From positions 62,001 through 126,000 of the forward strand of contig NZ_JACSDK010000001.1 of assembly GCF_014925385.1 (NCBI RefSeq): a stretch of 64,000 nucleotides of DNA. The letters are read 5' to 3'. The position numbers were made by a program, and so were the translations under genes. Positions within the stretch are counted from its first letter, which is position 1. Each line of letters opens with the position of its first letter. The DNA is from Pelagibius marinus (GTDB taxonomy: Bacteria; Pseudomonadota; Alphaproteobacteria; Kiloniellales; Kiloniellaceae). The notes under the pieces were generated by a model. It had not been told where the DNA came from. It did not search any database and saw only the letters and a program-made list of their open reading frames with translations. This document shows, one piece after another, positions 47,272-55,282 of this stretch.

Positions 47272-47315
47272 ACAAGACGAAGAACAAGAACCTGACAGGG
47301 ACCGCGTAGACCGAC

Positions 47316-47810
47316 ATGACCGCTCTCAGCGTTGCCATCAAGCGCCTCGACCACGCCGCCGACCTCAGCCTGCCCGCCTATGCCACCAGTGACTCCGCCG
47401 GCATGGACCTGCTGGCCGCCGTCGAGCAGACGGTGACCCTGGCGCCCGGCGAAAGGCGCCTCATTCCCACCGGCATTGCCATCGCCCTGCCGCCGGGCAC
47501 CGAGGCGCAGGTCCGCCCGCGCTCCGGCCTGGCCCTGAAGCAGGGCGTCACGGTGCTGAACGCGCCGGGCACCATCGATGCCGACTACCGCGGCGAGGTC
47601 GGGGTGATCCTGATCAACCACGGCGACCAGCCCTTCGTCGTCGAACGCGGCAGCCGCATCGCCCAGATGGTGGTGGCGGCCTATGCCCGCGTCGCCTGGA
47701 CGGTGAGCGACGACCTGGAGGAAAGCGCCCGCGGCGCCGGCGGCTTCGGCTCCACCGGCGTCGGCGCCCAGGACAATGTGGCGGGCGACAAAGCCGCGGC
47801 GGGCGACTGA
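47316..47810 (+). CDS. dut: dUTP diphosphatase
   Basis: The trimeric dUTPase has its five motifs: [49 protein letters not shown], and the C-terminal P-loop-like [11 protein letters not shown]. It prevents uracil incorporation and supplies dUMP. At 164 residues it exceeds the common length by a short C-terminal tail. It is coupled to coaBC, and the Rrf2 gene begins 3 bp after its stop codon. Confidence 0.96.
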   Translation: MTALSVAIKRLDHAADLSLPAYATSDSAGMDLLAAVEQTVTLAPGERRLIPTGIAIALPPGTEAQVRPRSGLALKQGVTVLNAPGTIDADYRGEVGVILINHGDQPFVVERGSRIAQMVVAAYARVAWTVSDDLEESARGAGGFGSTGVGAQDNVAGDKAAAGD

Positions 47811-47813
47811 ACC

Positions 47814-48269
47814 ATGCTGAGACTCTCGAAAAAGCTGCTCTTCGCCATCGAGGCCGTGGTCGACATCGCCTACCACGCCGGCGCCGGGCCGGTGCGCTCC
47901 ACCGACATCTCGCGCCGCCAGGGCATCCCGCGGCGCTACCTGGAGCAGGTGCTGCAGCAGCTCGTGCACCACGACATCCTCTCCGGCCAGCGCGGCCCCA
48001 AGGGCGGCTACCGCCTGGCGCGCGAGCGCCGGCGCATCTCCGTCGGCGAGATCATCCGCATCGTGCGGCAGCTGGAGGGCACCAGCGACCCGGCCGCCGA
48101 CCCGGAAGGCTCGGAGTTGGGCGTGAAGGTGCTGAGGCCGATCTGGATCGACATGCAACGCCAGATGATGGAGCGCTTCGACAACCTGACCATCGAGGAG
48201 CTCTGCGAGAGGGCGCGCGAGCAGGGCATCACCAGCGAGGCCCGGCAGATCACCGATTTCACGATCTAG
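47814..48269 (+). CDS. Rrf2-family transcriptional regulator without Fe-S cysteines
   Basis: The 151-residue winged-helix regulator has the Rrf2 HTH (STDISRRQGIPRRYLEQVL) and the wing GQRGPKGGYRLARERRRISVGEII. IscR and NsrR place an Fe-S cluster on three clustered cysteines; here only one isolated Cys is present (ELCERA), so it should not sense by a cluster. Its position 42 bp upstream of cysK suggests a CymR-like regulator of cysteine synthesis that responds to O-acetylserine or the CysK enzyme. It starts 3 bp after dut. Confidence 0.85.
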   Translation: MLRLSKKLLFAIEAVVDIAYHAGAGPVRSTDISRRQGIPRRYLEQVLQQLVHHDILSGQRGPKGGYRLARERRRISVGEIIRIVRQLEGTSDPAADPEGSELGVKVLRPIWIDMQRQMMERFDNLTIEELCERAREQGITSEARQITDFTI

Positions 48270-48311
48270 GGAAGAGCAGGAAACACCACTTCAGGGAACG
48301 GACGGCGCAAC

Positions 48312-49295
48312 ATGGAAGCAGTGAAGGCAGAGACATCTGCCCAGGAAACGGGTGAGTTCCGCGGCAAAATCTACGACTCCATCCTCGACACCATCGGCGC
48401 CACGCCCATCGTGCGGGTGCCGAAGCTTGCCGCCGCCTACGGCGCCAAGGCCGACATCGCCGGCAAGTGCGAGTTCTTCAACCCCCTGGCCTCGGTGAAG
48501 GACCGCATCGGCCTGGCCATGGTCGAGGCGCTGGAGCGCGAGGGCAAGCTGAAGGAAGGCGGCATGATCGTCGAGCCGACCAGCGGCAACACCGGCATCG
48601 CCCTGGCCTTCGTCTGCGCCGCCAAGGGCTACCGCCTGATCCTCACCATGCCGGAGACCATGTCCCAGGAACGCCGCAAGATGCTGCGCCTGCTGGGCGC
48701 CGAGCTGGTGCTGACCGAGGGCGCCAAGGGCATGACCGGGGCGCTGGCCAAGGCCGAGGAGATCCTGGCCGAGAACCCCGGCGCTGTCATGCCGCAGCAG
48801 TTCAACAACCCGGCCAACCCGGCGATCCACGAGCGCACCACGGCGGAGGAAATCTGGAAGGACACCGGCGGCAAGGTGGATGTCGTCGTTTCCGGCGTCG
48901 GCACCGGCGGGACGCTGACCGGCGTCGGCCGTGTCCTGAAGGCCCGCAAGCCGGGGCTGAAGATGGTGGCGGTGGAACCGGAGGACAGCCCCGTGCTGTC
49001 CGGCGGCCAGCCGGGCCCGCACAAGATCCAGGGCATCGGCCCCGGCTTCGTGCCCGGCAACCTGGACACCGCCCTGATCGACGAAGTCCTGCCCATCGGC
49101 AACGACACGGCCTTCCGCATGGCGCGCAAGGCCGCGGCCCTGGAGGGCCTGCCGGTCGGGATTTCCTCCGGCGCCGCCCTCTGCGCGGCCATGGAGATCG
49201 GCGAGCGCCCGGAGATGGAAGGCAAGCTGATCGTCGCCATCCTGCCGTCCTTCGCCGAACGCTACCTTTCGACGGCGCTCTTCGAAGGGCTGTAA
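48312..49295 (+). CDS. cysK: cysteine synthase A (O-acetylserine sulfhydrylase)
   Basis: A 327-residue PLP enzyme that makes cysteine from O-acetylserine and sulfide. The Schiff-base Lys63 is in [11 protein letters not shown], the substrate loop is [12 protein letters not shown], and the phosphate-binding loop is [32 protein letters not shown] and GISSGAA are also conserved. It is about 20 residues longer than CysK of E. coli at the N terminus. The gene follows an Rrf2 regulator on the same strand. Confidence 0.94.
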   Translation: MEAVKAETSAQETGEFRGKIYDSILDTIGATPIVRVPKLAAAYGAKADIAGKCEFFNPLASVKDRIGLAMVEALEREGKLKEGGMIVEPTSGNTGIALAFVCAAKGYRLILTMPETMSQERRKMLRLLGAELVLTEGAKGMTGALAKAEEILAENPGAVMPQQFNNPANPAIHERTTAEEIWKDTGGKVDVVVSGVGTGGTLTGVGRVLKARKPGLKMVAVEPEDSPVLSGGQPGPHKIQGIGPGFVPGNLDTALIDEVLPIGNDTAFRMARKAAALEGLPVGISSGAALCAAMEIGERPEMEGKLIVAILPSFAERYLSTALFEGL

Positions 49296-49310
49296 GGAGT
49301 TCATTTTCGT

Positions 49311-49407
49311 TGTCATGCTCGGGCGTGACCCGAGCATCCATGGCAAGGCCGGACCGGGCCGGCGCAAGCTGAGGAATGGACCCTCGGGTCAAGCCCGAGG
49401 GTGACGA
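49311..49407. repeat. palindromic intergenic repeat, alphaproteobacterial GTCA(C/T)-type, copy 2
   Basis: It opens with TGTCATGCTCGGGCGTGACCCGAGCATCC and closes with GGACCCTCGGGTCAAGCCCGAGGGTGAC. Each edge is a hairpin and the two edges are inverted relative to each other. It matches the copy at 27013-27106 in layout. It follows cysK by 16 bp and may act as a transcript end. Confidence 0.75.
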
Positions 49408-49470
49408 CCGAGTGGCGGAAGCGTCCGAGTGCGCCCCCTCACACCCCCTTTGTCCAACAGGCTCAAGGCG

Positions 49471-49577
49471 CTAGAGCAACCCGCGTCCAGAGGGACGCGG
49501 ACAAGTTGCTCTAACCTTTTAAGATAGATCAATTTATCCTCGACCAGGTGATTCCACCTGGTCGAGGATTGATCTAG
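49471..49577. repeat. CTAG-ended double-hairpin repeat, copy C (best preserved)
   Basis: Both ends are CTAG. Hairpin 1 pairs AGAGCAAC with GTTGCTCT and CCGCGTCC with GGACGCGG around AGAG, with ACAA bulged on the right arm (49473-49512). Hairpin 2 pairs TAGATCAAT and CCTCGACCAGGTG with their exact complements around ATTC, with TTAT bulged on the left arm (49525-49576). The linker CTAACCTTTTAAGATAGATC is conserved with copy A. The element ends 10 bp before the moeB start codon. Confidence 0.85.
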
Positions 49578-49587
49578 ACTTCGCCCC

Positions 49588-50418
49588 ATGGATTTCAGCG
49601 ACGACCAGATCGACCGCTACGCGCGCCACCTGGTGCTGCCGGAGATCGGCGAGGAGGGCCAGGAAAGGTTGCTGAAGGCCCGGGTGCTGGTGATCGGCGC
49701 CGGCGGCCTCGGCTCGCCGCTGCTGCTCTACCTCGCGGCCGCCGGTATCGGCACGCTCGGCATCGTCGACGACGACGTGGTCGACCTCTCCAACCTGCAG
49801 CGCCAGGTGCTGCACGACACCGCCAACATCGGCATGGCCAAGGTGGAGTCCGCCCGGCGGCGGATCGCCGAGATCAATCCCGAGGTGACGGTCGAGGCGC
49901 ACAACCAGCGCCTCTCGCCCGACAACGCCCTGGACCTGATCGGCCGCTACGATCTGGTGGCCGACGGCTCCGACAACTTCCCGACCCGCTATCTGGCCAA
50001 CGACGCCTGCTACCTGGCGGGCAAGACCCTGGTCTCCGCCGCCATCATGCGTTTCGACGGCCAGCTCTCCACCTTTAAGGCTTATGAGGGCAAAGCGCAC
50101 GAGGGCGGGACGCCCTGCTACCGCTGCCTCTTCGGCCCGCAGCCGGGCGACCCCAAGGAAAGCTGCGCCGACGTCGGCGTGCTCGGCGCGCTGGCCGGCA
50201 CGCTGGGCGCCCTGCAGGCCAACGAGGTGGTGAAGGAGATCCTCGGCATCGGCAGCTCGCTGGCCGGCCAGCTGGTGCTCTTCGATTCCCTGGAGACCAC
50301 CTTCCGCAAGGTGAGCGTGCCGCGCGACCCCGACTGCGCCCTCTGCGGCTCCCAGGCGACCATCCGCGACCTCAAGACCGTGGACTACCGGACCGGCGAG
50401 CCGCTCTGCGCGGTTTAG
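49588..50418 (+). CDS. moeB: molybdopterin-synthase adenylyltransferase family (MoeB/ThiF/HesA)
   Basis: The 276-residue E1-like enzyme adenylates the C-terminal Gly-Gly of a small sulfur carrier (MoaD or ThiS). It has the ATP-binding loop VIGAGGLGSPLLLYLAAAG, the DDDVVDLSNLQRQVLHDT stretch and the arginine pocket NFPTRYLANDACYL. Two CxxC pairs for zinc (CYRCLF and CALCGS) are intact. It lacks the C-terminal rhodanese domain. MoeB against ThiF cannot be settled, since neither moaD nor thiS is adjacent. Copy C of the repeat lies directly upstream. Confidence 0.85.
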   Translation: MDFSDDQIDRYARHLVLPEIGEEGQERLLKARVLVIGAGGLGSPLLLYLAAAGIGTLGIVDDDVVDLSNLQRQVLHDTANIGMAKVESARRRIAEINPEVTVEAHNQRLSPDNALDLIGRYDLVADGSDNFPTRYLANDACYLAGKTLVSAAIMRFDGQLSTFKAYEGKAHEGGTPCYRCLFGPQPGDPKESCADVGVLGALAGTLGALQANEVVKEILGIGSSLAGQLVLFDSLETTFRKVSVPRDPDCALCGSQATIRDLKTVDYRTGEPLCAV

Positions 50419-50491
50419 GAGCGTCTTCCGGGCGGCACGGAAATCGCCTAGAGTCCAAGGCCTTGTCACCTGCCGCTTCGGGAGCCGCCGC

Positions 50492-51481
50492 TTGACCCTT
50501 CGCCCGATCCTGCTCGCCGTCCTGCTCGGCCTTTTCGCCTCCGCCGCCTCGGCCAAGCCCGCTGTCGTCTATTCCGTCGGCGGCAAGTTCGACGGCTCCT
50601 TCAACGAGGCCGCCTACGACGGTGCCCAGCGCTTCAAGGAGGAGACCGGCGAGGACTACGGCGAGTTCGAGATTTCCACCCAGGCTCAGAGCGAGCAGGC
50701 ATTGCGCAACTTCGCCCAGCGCGGCTTCTCGCCCATCGTCGCCATCGGCTTCACCCACGCCTCGGCCCTGGCCAGCGTGGCCCCGCAGTTCCCCGACACC
50801 CGCTTCGCCATCGTCGACTCCGTGGTCGAGGCACCCAACGTGCAGTCGGTGGTGTTCAGGGAGCAGGAGGGGTCCTACGTCGTCGGCCTGCTGGCGGCCA
50901 TGGCCTCCCAGTCGCACACCATCGGCTTCGTCGGCGGCATGGACATCCCTCTGATCCGCAAGTTCGCCTGCGGCTACATCCAGGGCGCGCGCAGCGCCGA
51001 CCCCAAGGTGACGGTGCTGGTCAACATGACCGGGCCGACGCCGGCGGCCTGGAGCGACCCGGTGCGCGGCGGCGAACTGGCGCGCTCCCAGATCGAGCAG
51101 GGCGCCGACGTCATCATCCAGGCGGCCGGCGGTACCGGCATCGGCGTGCTGCAGGCAGCCGCCGACGCGGGCATCCTGGGCATCGGCACGGACTCCAACC
51201 AGAACGCCCTGCATCCCGGCAAGGTGCTGACCTCCTTGAGAAAGCGCATCGACAACGTGGTCTACGACAACTTCGTCACCGCGCTGGACGGCACCTGGCA
51301 GCCCGGCGTCCAGGTCAAGGGCCTGGCCGAGGGCGGCCTGGACTGGGTGATCGACGACGACAACGTGCGCCTCATAACCCAGGAGATGGAAGCCGCCGCC
51401 GAGGCGGCCGAGGAGGGCATCGCCGGCGGCAGCATCAAGGTGCACGACGTCACCCGCGACGGCCCCTGTCCCTTCAAGTAA
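50492..51481 (+). CDS. BMP-family (PnrA-like) solute-binding protein
   Basis: The 329-residue protein begins with TTG, preceded by GGGAG at normal spacing; no ATG lies in a better position. A signal peptide covers about residues 1-22 (ending SAASAKP). The domain has the BMP pattern: KFDGSFNEAAYDGAQRF, GFVGGMDIPLIRKFACGYIQGA and IQAAGGTGIGVLQAA, then LTSLRKRIDNVVYDNFV. Family members bind nucleosides or related solutes for an ABC importer, but no permease or ATPase gene is adjacent. Confidence 0.85.
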   Translation: MTLRPILLAVLLGLFASAASAKPAVVYSVGGKFDGSFNEAAYDGAQRFKEETGEDYGEFEISTQAQSEQALRNFAQRGFSPIVAIGFTHASALASVAPQFPDTRFAIVDSVVEAPNVQSVVFREQEGSYVVGLLAAMASQSHTIGFVGGMDIPLIRKFACGYIQGARSADPKVTVLVNMTGPTPAAWSDPVRGGELARSQIEQGADVIIQAAGGTGIGVLQAAADAGILGIGTDSNQNALHPGKVLTSLRKRIDNVVYDNFVTALDGTWQPGVQVKGLAEGGLDWVIDDDNVRLITQEMEAAAEAAEEGIAGGSIKVHDVTRDGPCPFK

Positions 51482-51520
51482 GGGCTCAGTGAAATAACCG
51501 GATGTGGCGATGATCCGCCT

Positions 51521-51623
51521 CGCCCTTCGAGACGGCGCTCACGCACTTCCTCAGGGTGAGGCTAACCAACGAAACCCGACCTCGTGCTGAGGAGCTTGCG
51601 CAGCAAGCGTCTCGAAGCATGAA
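51521..51623. repeat. palindromic intergenic repeat, CCTTCGAGACG type, copy 1
   Basis: CCCTTCGAGACGGCGC near the start and AAGCGTCTCGAAGC near the end are inverted. Inside are the complementary motifs CTTCCTCAGGGTGAGG and CCTCGTGCTGAGGAG. This layout is widespread in alphaproteobacteria. It lies between the convergent BMP and hydrolase genes. Confidence 0.75.
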
Positions 51624-51636
51624 GCCGTGAGCGCTC

Positions 51637-52563
51637 CTAAAGGATTGCCTTGAAGGTGCTGGTCACCGGCAGGTGCCAGTCCAGCTCCGTGTTGGTGTGG
51701 TGCAGGGCCAGGGGCACGGTGACGTCGACGGGAATGCCGGCGCGCGAGTTGAAGGCGCCGAAAAGGTCCCACTGGCCCATCACGTCGACAATGTCGGTGA
51801 AGGCCGGCGGCATGGCGATGACCGCGCTGACGGTGATGATCCTGGTATCGCGGGCAATCGGCAGGCTGGGGCCGTCATAACGCACCAGGGCGTTGAGCGC
51901 CTCGGAGAGCACCAGGTTGCCCTTGGAGTGGCCGGTCAGCAAGTCGAAGTCGAAGCGTGGGTCGCGCAGCAGGCCCAGCACCGCCGCCGTGTCGTCGCCG
52001 CGCCGCTCGCCGAAGAGCGCCGGCACGGTGCCGACCAGGGAGTGCTGCTCCAGCAGTTCCTCCAGCTCCTGCTCGAAGTGGCGCAGGCGGTTGCGGGCGC
52101 TGAAGAAGAACCAGCCGCCCAGCGCCTCGGTCACGAAGTCGCCCAGGCCATAGCCGGAAACCACCGCGGCCACCGGCGCGCCCAGGGCGTCGGCGACGTT
52201 GCGCGCGAAGGCGGCCGAGCCCAGGGCCGAGCTGCCGACCCCGGCCACCGCCAGGCCGCGCAGCGGCCCCGCGGCCTCGCCGGCCTGGATCAGGGCGTCG
52301 CGCCCGGCGCAGAGCTTGAGCTCACCCGCACCCGTCGGCGGCACGTAGAGCAGGGAGCCCTCGCGGGCCAGCCAGGGGCTGATCGCCCGGGCCTCGGCCC
52401 CCGCGATGCGGGAGACGTCGTAGAACAGGGTATCGAGGAGGGCGTTCCTCTGGTGGAAGGCCTCCAGAAACGGCGCGGCCTCGGCCGGGTCCAGCGTGGC
52501 AGTGGGCAGGCAGGCCGCGCGGGCCGCCTGGGTATCCTGAAGCGTGGCAAGGGACGAGAGCAT
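51637..52563 (-). CDS. lipase-like alpha/beta-hydrolase fold protein, uncharacterised
   Basis: I cannot name this 308-residue family. It has a probable nucleophile elbow GHSKGN (serine flanked by Gly-His and Lys-Gly) preceded by DFDLLT and followed by LVLSEALNALV, the usual strand-turn-helix of lipases. A possible catalytic His lies in LPVTSTFKAIL or in ALHHTNTELDWHLP near the end. No signal peptide is visible. AGGAGG lies seven bases before the ATG. It may act on a polyester or lipid; the substrate is unknown. Confidence 0.65.
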   Translation of the reverse strand: MLSSLATLQDTQAARAACLPTATLDPAEAAPFLEAFHQRNALLDTLFYDVSRIAGAEARAISPWLAREGSLLYVPPTGAGELKLCAGRDALIQAGEAAGPLRGLAVAGVGSSALGSAAFARNVADALGAPVAAVVSGYGLGDFVTEALGGWFFFSARNRLRHFEQELEELLEQHSLVGTVPALFGERRGDDTAAVLGLLRDPRFDFDLLTGHSKGNLVLSEALNALVRYDGPSLPIARDTRIITVSAVIAMPPAFTDIVDVMGQWDLFGAFNSRAGIPVDVTVPLALHHTNTELDWHLPVTSTFKAIL

Positions 52564-52664
52564 GCGGGGACCTCCTGTTGCGGGTCGCGGCAGGCAAAGC
52601 GGCCCTCAGCTTAGGCTTAAGGCGCTATTTCGCAACTGCGAAAAGAGTCGCAGGGCCGCCCCGG

Positions 52665-53285
52665 CTAGATGCCGTCCTTACGGAACGCCAGGCGCGTCCA
52701 GGAGATTTCCGGGCGATGGAAGAAACCGTCATCATGGTCCTGCTGGAACACCGGCACCAGGCCTTCGGGTGCGGCAAGAGCGATGGTTTCCGCGCCGGTT
52801 ATTTCGAACATGCGGCGCCCGGGCGGCACCGGGCCATGGCGCAGGGTGAGGATCAGCACGCCGCCGGCCGCCAGCAGACGCGCCACCGCCGGCATTCCCC
52901 GGCGGCGCTGGTCCGCGTCGAGATGCATCCAGACGGCAGTCATCATGATGACGTCGAAGGCGCCGGGGCGGTCGGCCAGCCGCGCCAGCTCCGGCAGGCT
53001 GTCGTCGATCCATTCGATGCTCGATGCGCAATGCAGGGCCTTGCCCGGCTCGCGCAGTCCGGCGGTCGGCTCCACGGCAACCACCCGATGACCGCGCGCG
53101 GCCAGCGCCGCCGCGTCGCGCCCGGTGCCGGCGCCGATGTCGAGCACGGCGGCGGGCGGCGGCGGCAGCAGGTGCAGCACGTCGGCATGCGCGATGTCGA
53201 AAACCGGACGTTCGTAGCTGTCGACGAGGTTGGGGGCCTCTTCGCCGTAGCCTTCGGTACCGCTGACGACGGGGCCGTCTTCCAT
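52665..53285 (-). CDS. class I SAM-dependent methyltransferase
   Basis: A 206-residue Rossmann-type methyltransferase. It shows the SAM loop VLDIGAGTGRDAAALAARGH, the acidic end of strand 2 in VVAVEPTAG, and the post-I motifs IDDSLPEL and FDVIMMTAVWMHL, followed by GGVLILTLRHGPVPPGRRMFE. The substrate cannot be read. It lies 20 bp downstream of gyaR on the same strand and is probably cotranscribed. Confidence 0.8.
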   Translation of the reverse strand: MEDGPVVSGTEGYGEEAPNLVDSYERPVFDIAHADVLHLLPPPPAAVLDIGAGTGRDAAALAARGHRVVAVEPTAGLREPGKALHCASSIEWIDDSLPELARLADRPGAFDVIMMTAVWMHLDADQRRRGMPAVARLLAAGGVLILTLRHGPVPPGRRMFEITGAETIALAAPEGLVPVFQQDHDDGFFHRPEISWTRLAFRKDGI

Positions 53286-53305
53286 GGGATTCGAGTGCCC
53301 GTCGC

Positions 53306-54292
53306 CTAGAACATCGTCTCGAGGACGCGGTCCGGCGGGGTGTGGCCGTCGACGAAGGTCTTGATGGAGATGATGACCTTCTCGCCCATGGCGATGCGCC
53401 CCTCGATGGTGGCCGAGCCCATGTGCGGCAGCAGCACCACGTTGTCGAGGCGGATCAGCTTGGGATTGACCGCCGGCTCGTGCTCGAAGACGTCCAGGCC
53501 GGCGCCGGCGATCTCGCCGGCCTCCAGGGCGCGGGTGAGCGCATTCTCGTCCACCACCTCGCCGCGCGAGGTGTTGACGATGTAGGCGTCCTCGCGCAGC
53601 AGCTTGAGGCGGCGCGCCGAGAGCAGGTGGAAGGTGGCCGGGGTGTGCGGGCAGTTGATGGAGATGATGTCCATGCGGGACAGCATCTGGTCGAGGCTCT
53701 CCCAGTAGGTCGCCTCCAACTCCTCCTCCACCGAGGGGTGCACGCGCCGCCGGTTGTGATAGTGGATCGACATGCCGAAGCCCTTGGCCCGGCGCGCCAC
53801 GGCGCTGCCGATGCGGCCCATGCCGATGATGCCCAGGCGCTTGCCGTTGACCCGGTGGCCCAGCATGCCGGTCGGCGCCCAGCCCTGCCACTCGCCGGTG
53901 CGCACCAGGCGCTCGCCCTCGGCCAGGCGCCGCGGCACCGAGAGGATGAGGGCCATGGTCATGTCCGCCGTGTCCTCGGTCAGGACACCCGGGGTGTTGG
54001 TCACGGTGATGCCGCGCTGGCGTGCCGTCTTCAGGTCGATGTGGTCGACGCCGGTGCCGAAGGAGGCGATCAGCTTCAGCTGCGGGCCGGCCTGGGACAG
54101 CACCGCCGCGTCGATGCGGTCGGTCACCGTGGGCACCAGGACCTCCGCCTCCTTTACCGCCTCGATGAGCTGCGCCTGGCTCATCGGCTTGTCCTCGATG
54201 TTCAGGTGACAGTCGAAGAGCTCCATCATCCGCGTCTCGATGACGTCGGGCAGGCGGCGGGTGACGATTACGCGGACCTTCTTGTGGGGCAT
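53306..54292 (-). CDS. gyaR: 2-hydroxyacid dehydrogenase (glyoxylate/hydroxypyruvate reductase type)
   Basis: This 328-residue NAD(P)-dependent enzyme has the substrate loop SFGTGVDHIDL, the dinucleotide motif LGIIGMGRIGSAVARRAKGF, the catalytic Arg in NTSRGEVVDENAL, Glu in GLDVFEHEP and His in LLPHMGSAT. This arrangement fits GyaR-type glyoxylate or hydroxypyruvate reductase. The start follows AGGAAG. It is divergent from the SH3 gene across 274 bp, an arrangement shared by many alphaproteobacteria. Confidence 0.9.
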   Translation of the reverse strand: MPHKKVRVIVTRRLPDVIETRMMELFDCHLNIEDKPMSQAQLIEAVKEAEVLVPTVTDRIDAAVLSQAGPQLKLIASFGTGVDHIDLKTARQRGITVTNTPGVLTEDTADMTMALILSVPRRLAEGERLVRTGEWQGWAPTGMLGHRVNGKRLGIIGMGRIGSAVARRAKGFGMSIHYHNRRRVHPSVEEELEATYWESLDQMLSRMDIISINCPHTPATFHLLSARRLKLLREDAYIVNTSRGEVVDENALTRALEAGEIAGAGLDVFEHEPAVNPKLIRLDNVVLLPHMGSATIEGRIAMGEKVIISIKTFVDGHTPPDRVLETMF

Positions 54293-54566
54293 TGCTTCCT
54301 AACTCGAAATGCGGGCCGGGAAGGCCACGGTCATGACCATGCGATGGGCGAAAAGGCTGGAAGCCCGCGGGGCCGGCCAAGCTTCCGGCGCCCCGGGTTC
54401 GCGCCTTGCCATAGCAGGCGGGGCGGCGGCTTGTCCAGGGGACAGCCCACTTTCCGGGCCTCCGGCGGGCATTCCGCCTCCGGGCCGGGAAAATTCCGGG
54501 GCAGGCGGGCGGACAGGCGGCGGGGCCGTCTTGACCCGGCGCGAGGGCGGGGGGTAGGAGGAAAAC

Positions 54567-55151
54567 ATGCCGAGGCTTCATCAGCTGGCCCCCATCGCGA
54601 GGATCTCCCTGCTCGCCGCCCTGCTCCTCTTGGGCTGGAGCGGGCCTGCCCGGGTGCAGGAGGCCCCTGAGGGCGCTTCCCAGGGCGGCGGGGAGGAAAC
54701 CCAGGCGCCCCCCGGGCGCCCGGCGCCGCCGGGGCGCACGGGCCTGCCGCTGCCGAGGTTCGTCACCCTGCGCGCCGACGAGGTGAACCTGCGCATCGGC
54801 CCGGGCATCCGCTATCCCATCGACTGGGTCTACCACCGGGCCGGCCTGCCGGTGGAGATCATCGACGAGTTCGACACCTGGCGGCGCATCCGCGACTGGC
54901 AGGGCACCGAGGGCTGGGTGCACCAGTCCATGGTCCAGGGCCAGCGCGGCATCCTGGTCACCGGCAAGCGCCACACCCTGCGCCGCCGCCCGGAGGCCGA
55001 GGCCCCCGGCGTGGCCCTGGTCGACGCCGGCGTGGTGGGGGTGCTGGAGCGCTGCGAGACCGACTGGTGCAAGGTCAGCGTCGACGGCTACAGCGGCTGG
55101 CTGCAGCGCGGCGCCTTCTACGGCCTCTATCCCGGCGAAAAGGTGGAGTAG
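54567..55151 (+). CDS. secreted protein with two SH3-like domains
   Basis: The 194-residue protein has an N-terminal signal peptide (about 1-30) and a Pro/Gly-rich linker. Two bacterial SH3 repeats follow: LRADEVNLRIGPGIRYPIDW...WRRIRDWQGTEGWVHQSM and TLRRRPEAEAPGVALVDAG...DWCKVSVDGYSGWLQR. Such proteins are probably periplasmic and bind peptidoglycan or envelope proteins. Two cysteines (ERCETDWCKV) could form a disulfide. The start has a strong GTAGGAGGAAA ribosome site. Confidence 0.85.
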   Translation: MPRLHQLAPIARISLLAALLLLGWSGPARVQEAPEGASQGGGEETQAPPGRPAPPGRTGLPLPRFVTLRADEVNLRIGPGIRYPIDWVYHRAGLPVEIIDEFDTWRRIRDWQGTEGWVHQSMVQGQRGILVTGKRHTLRRRPEAEAPGVALVDAGVVGVLERCETDWCKVSVDGYSGWLQRGAFYGLYPGEKVE

Positions 55152-55167
55152 GGACAGAAAAACTCCC

Positions 55168-55270
55168 CGCCCTTCGAGACGGCCCTTTCAGGGCCCCCTC
55201 AGGACGAGGAGTTTATCGTGCCTTTACCCGCCTCACCCTGAGGAGGACAGAGCCCGTCTCGAAGGGTGAG
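55168..55270. repeat. palindromic intergenic repeat, CCTTCGAGACG type, copy 2
   Basis: It starts CGCCCTTCGAGACGG and ends CCCGTCTCGAAGGGTGAG, with the inner motifs CCCTCAGGACGAGGAG and CCTCACCCTGAGGAGG. It aligns in layout with 51521-51623. It lies between the convergent SH3 and DUF3501 genes. Confidence 0.8.
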
Positions 55271-55282
55271 AGCCCCGGCGCT

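Noticed and set aside
47814-48269. IscR identity for the Rrf2 gene
   Set aside because: The three cluster-binding cysteines are missing and no isc or suf genes are adjacent.
52665-54974. A 769-codon open frame on the minus strand over the methyltransferase, gyaR and SH3 genes
   Set aside because: It runs through known genes in another frame and its translation is low-complexity. Only the separate genes have domain signatures.
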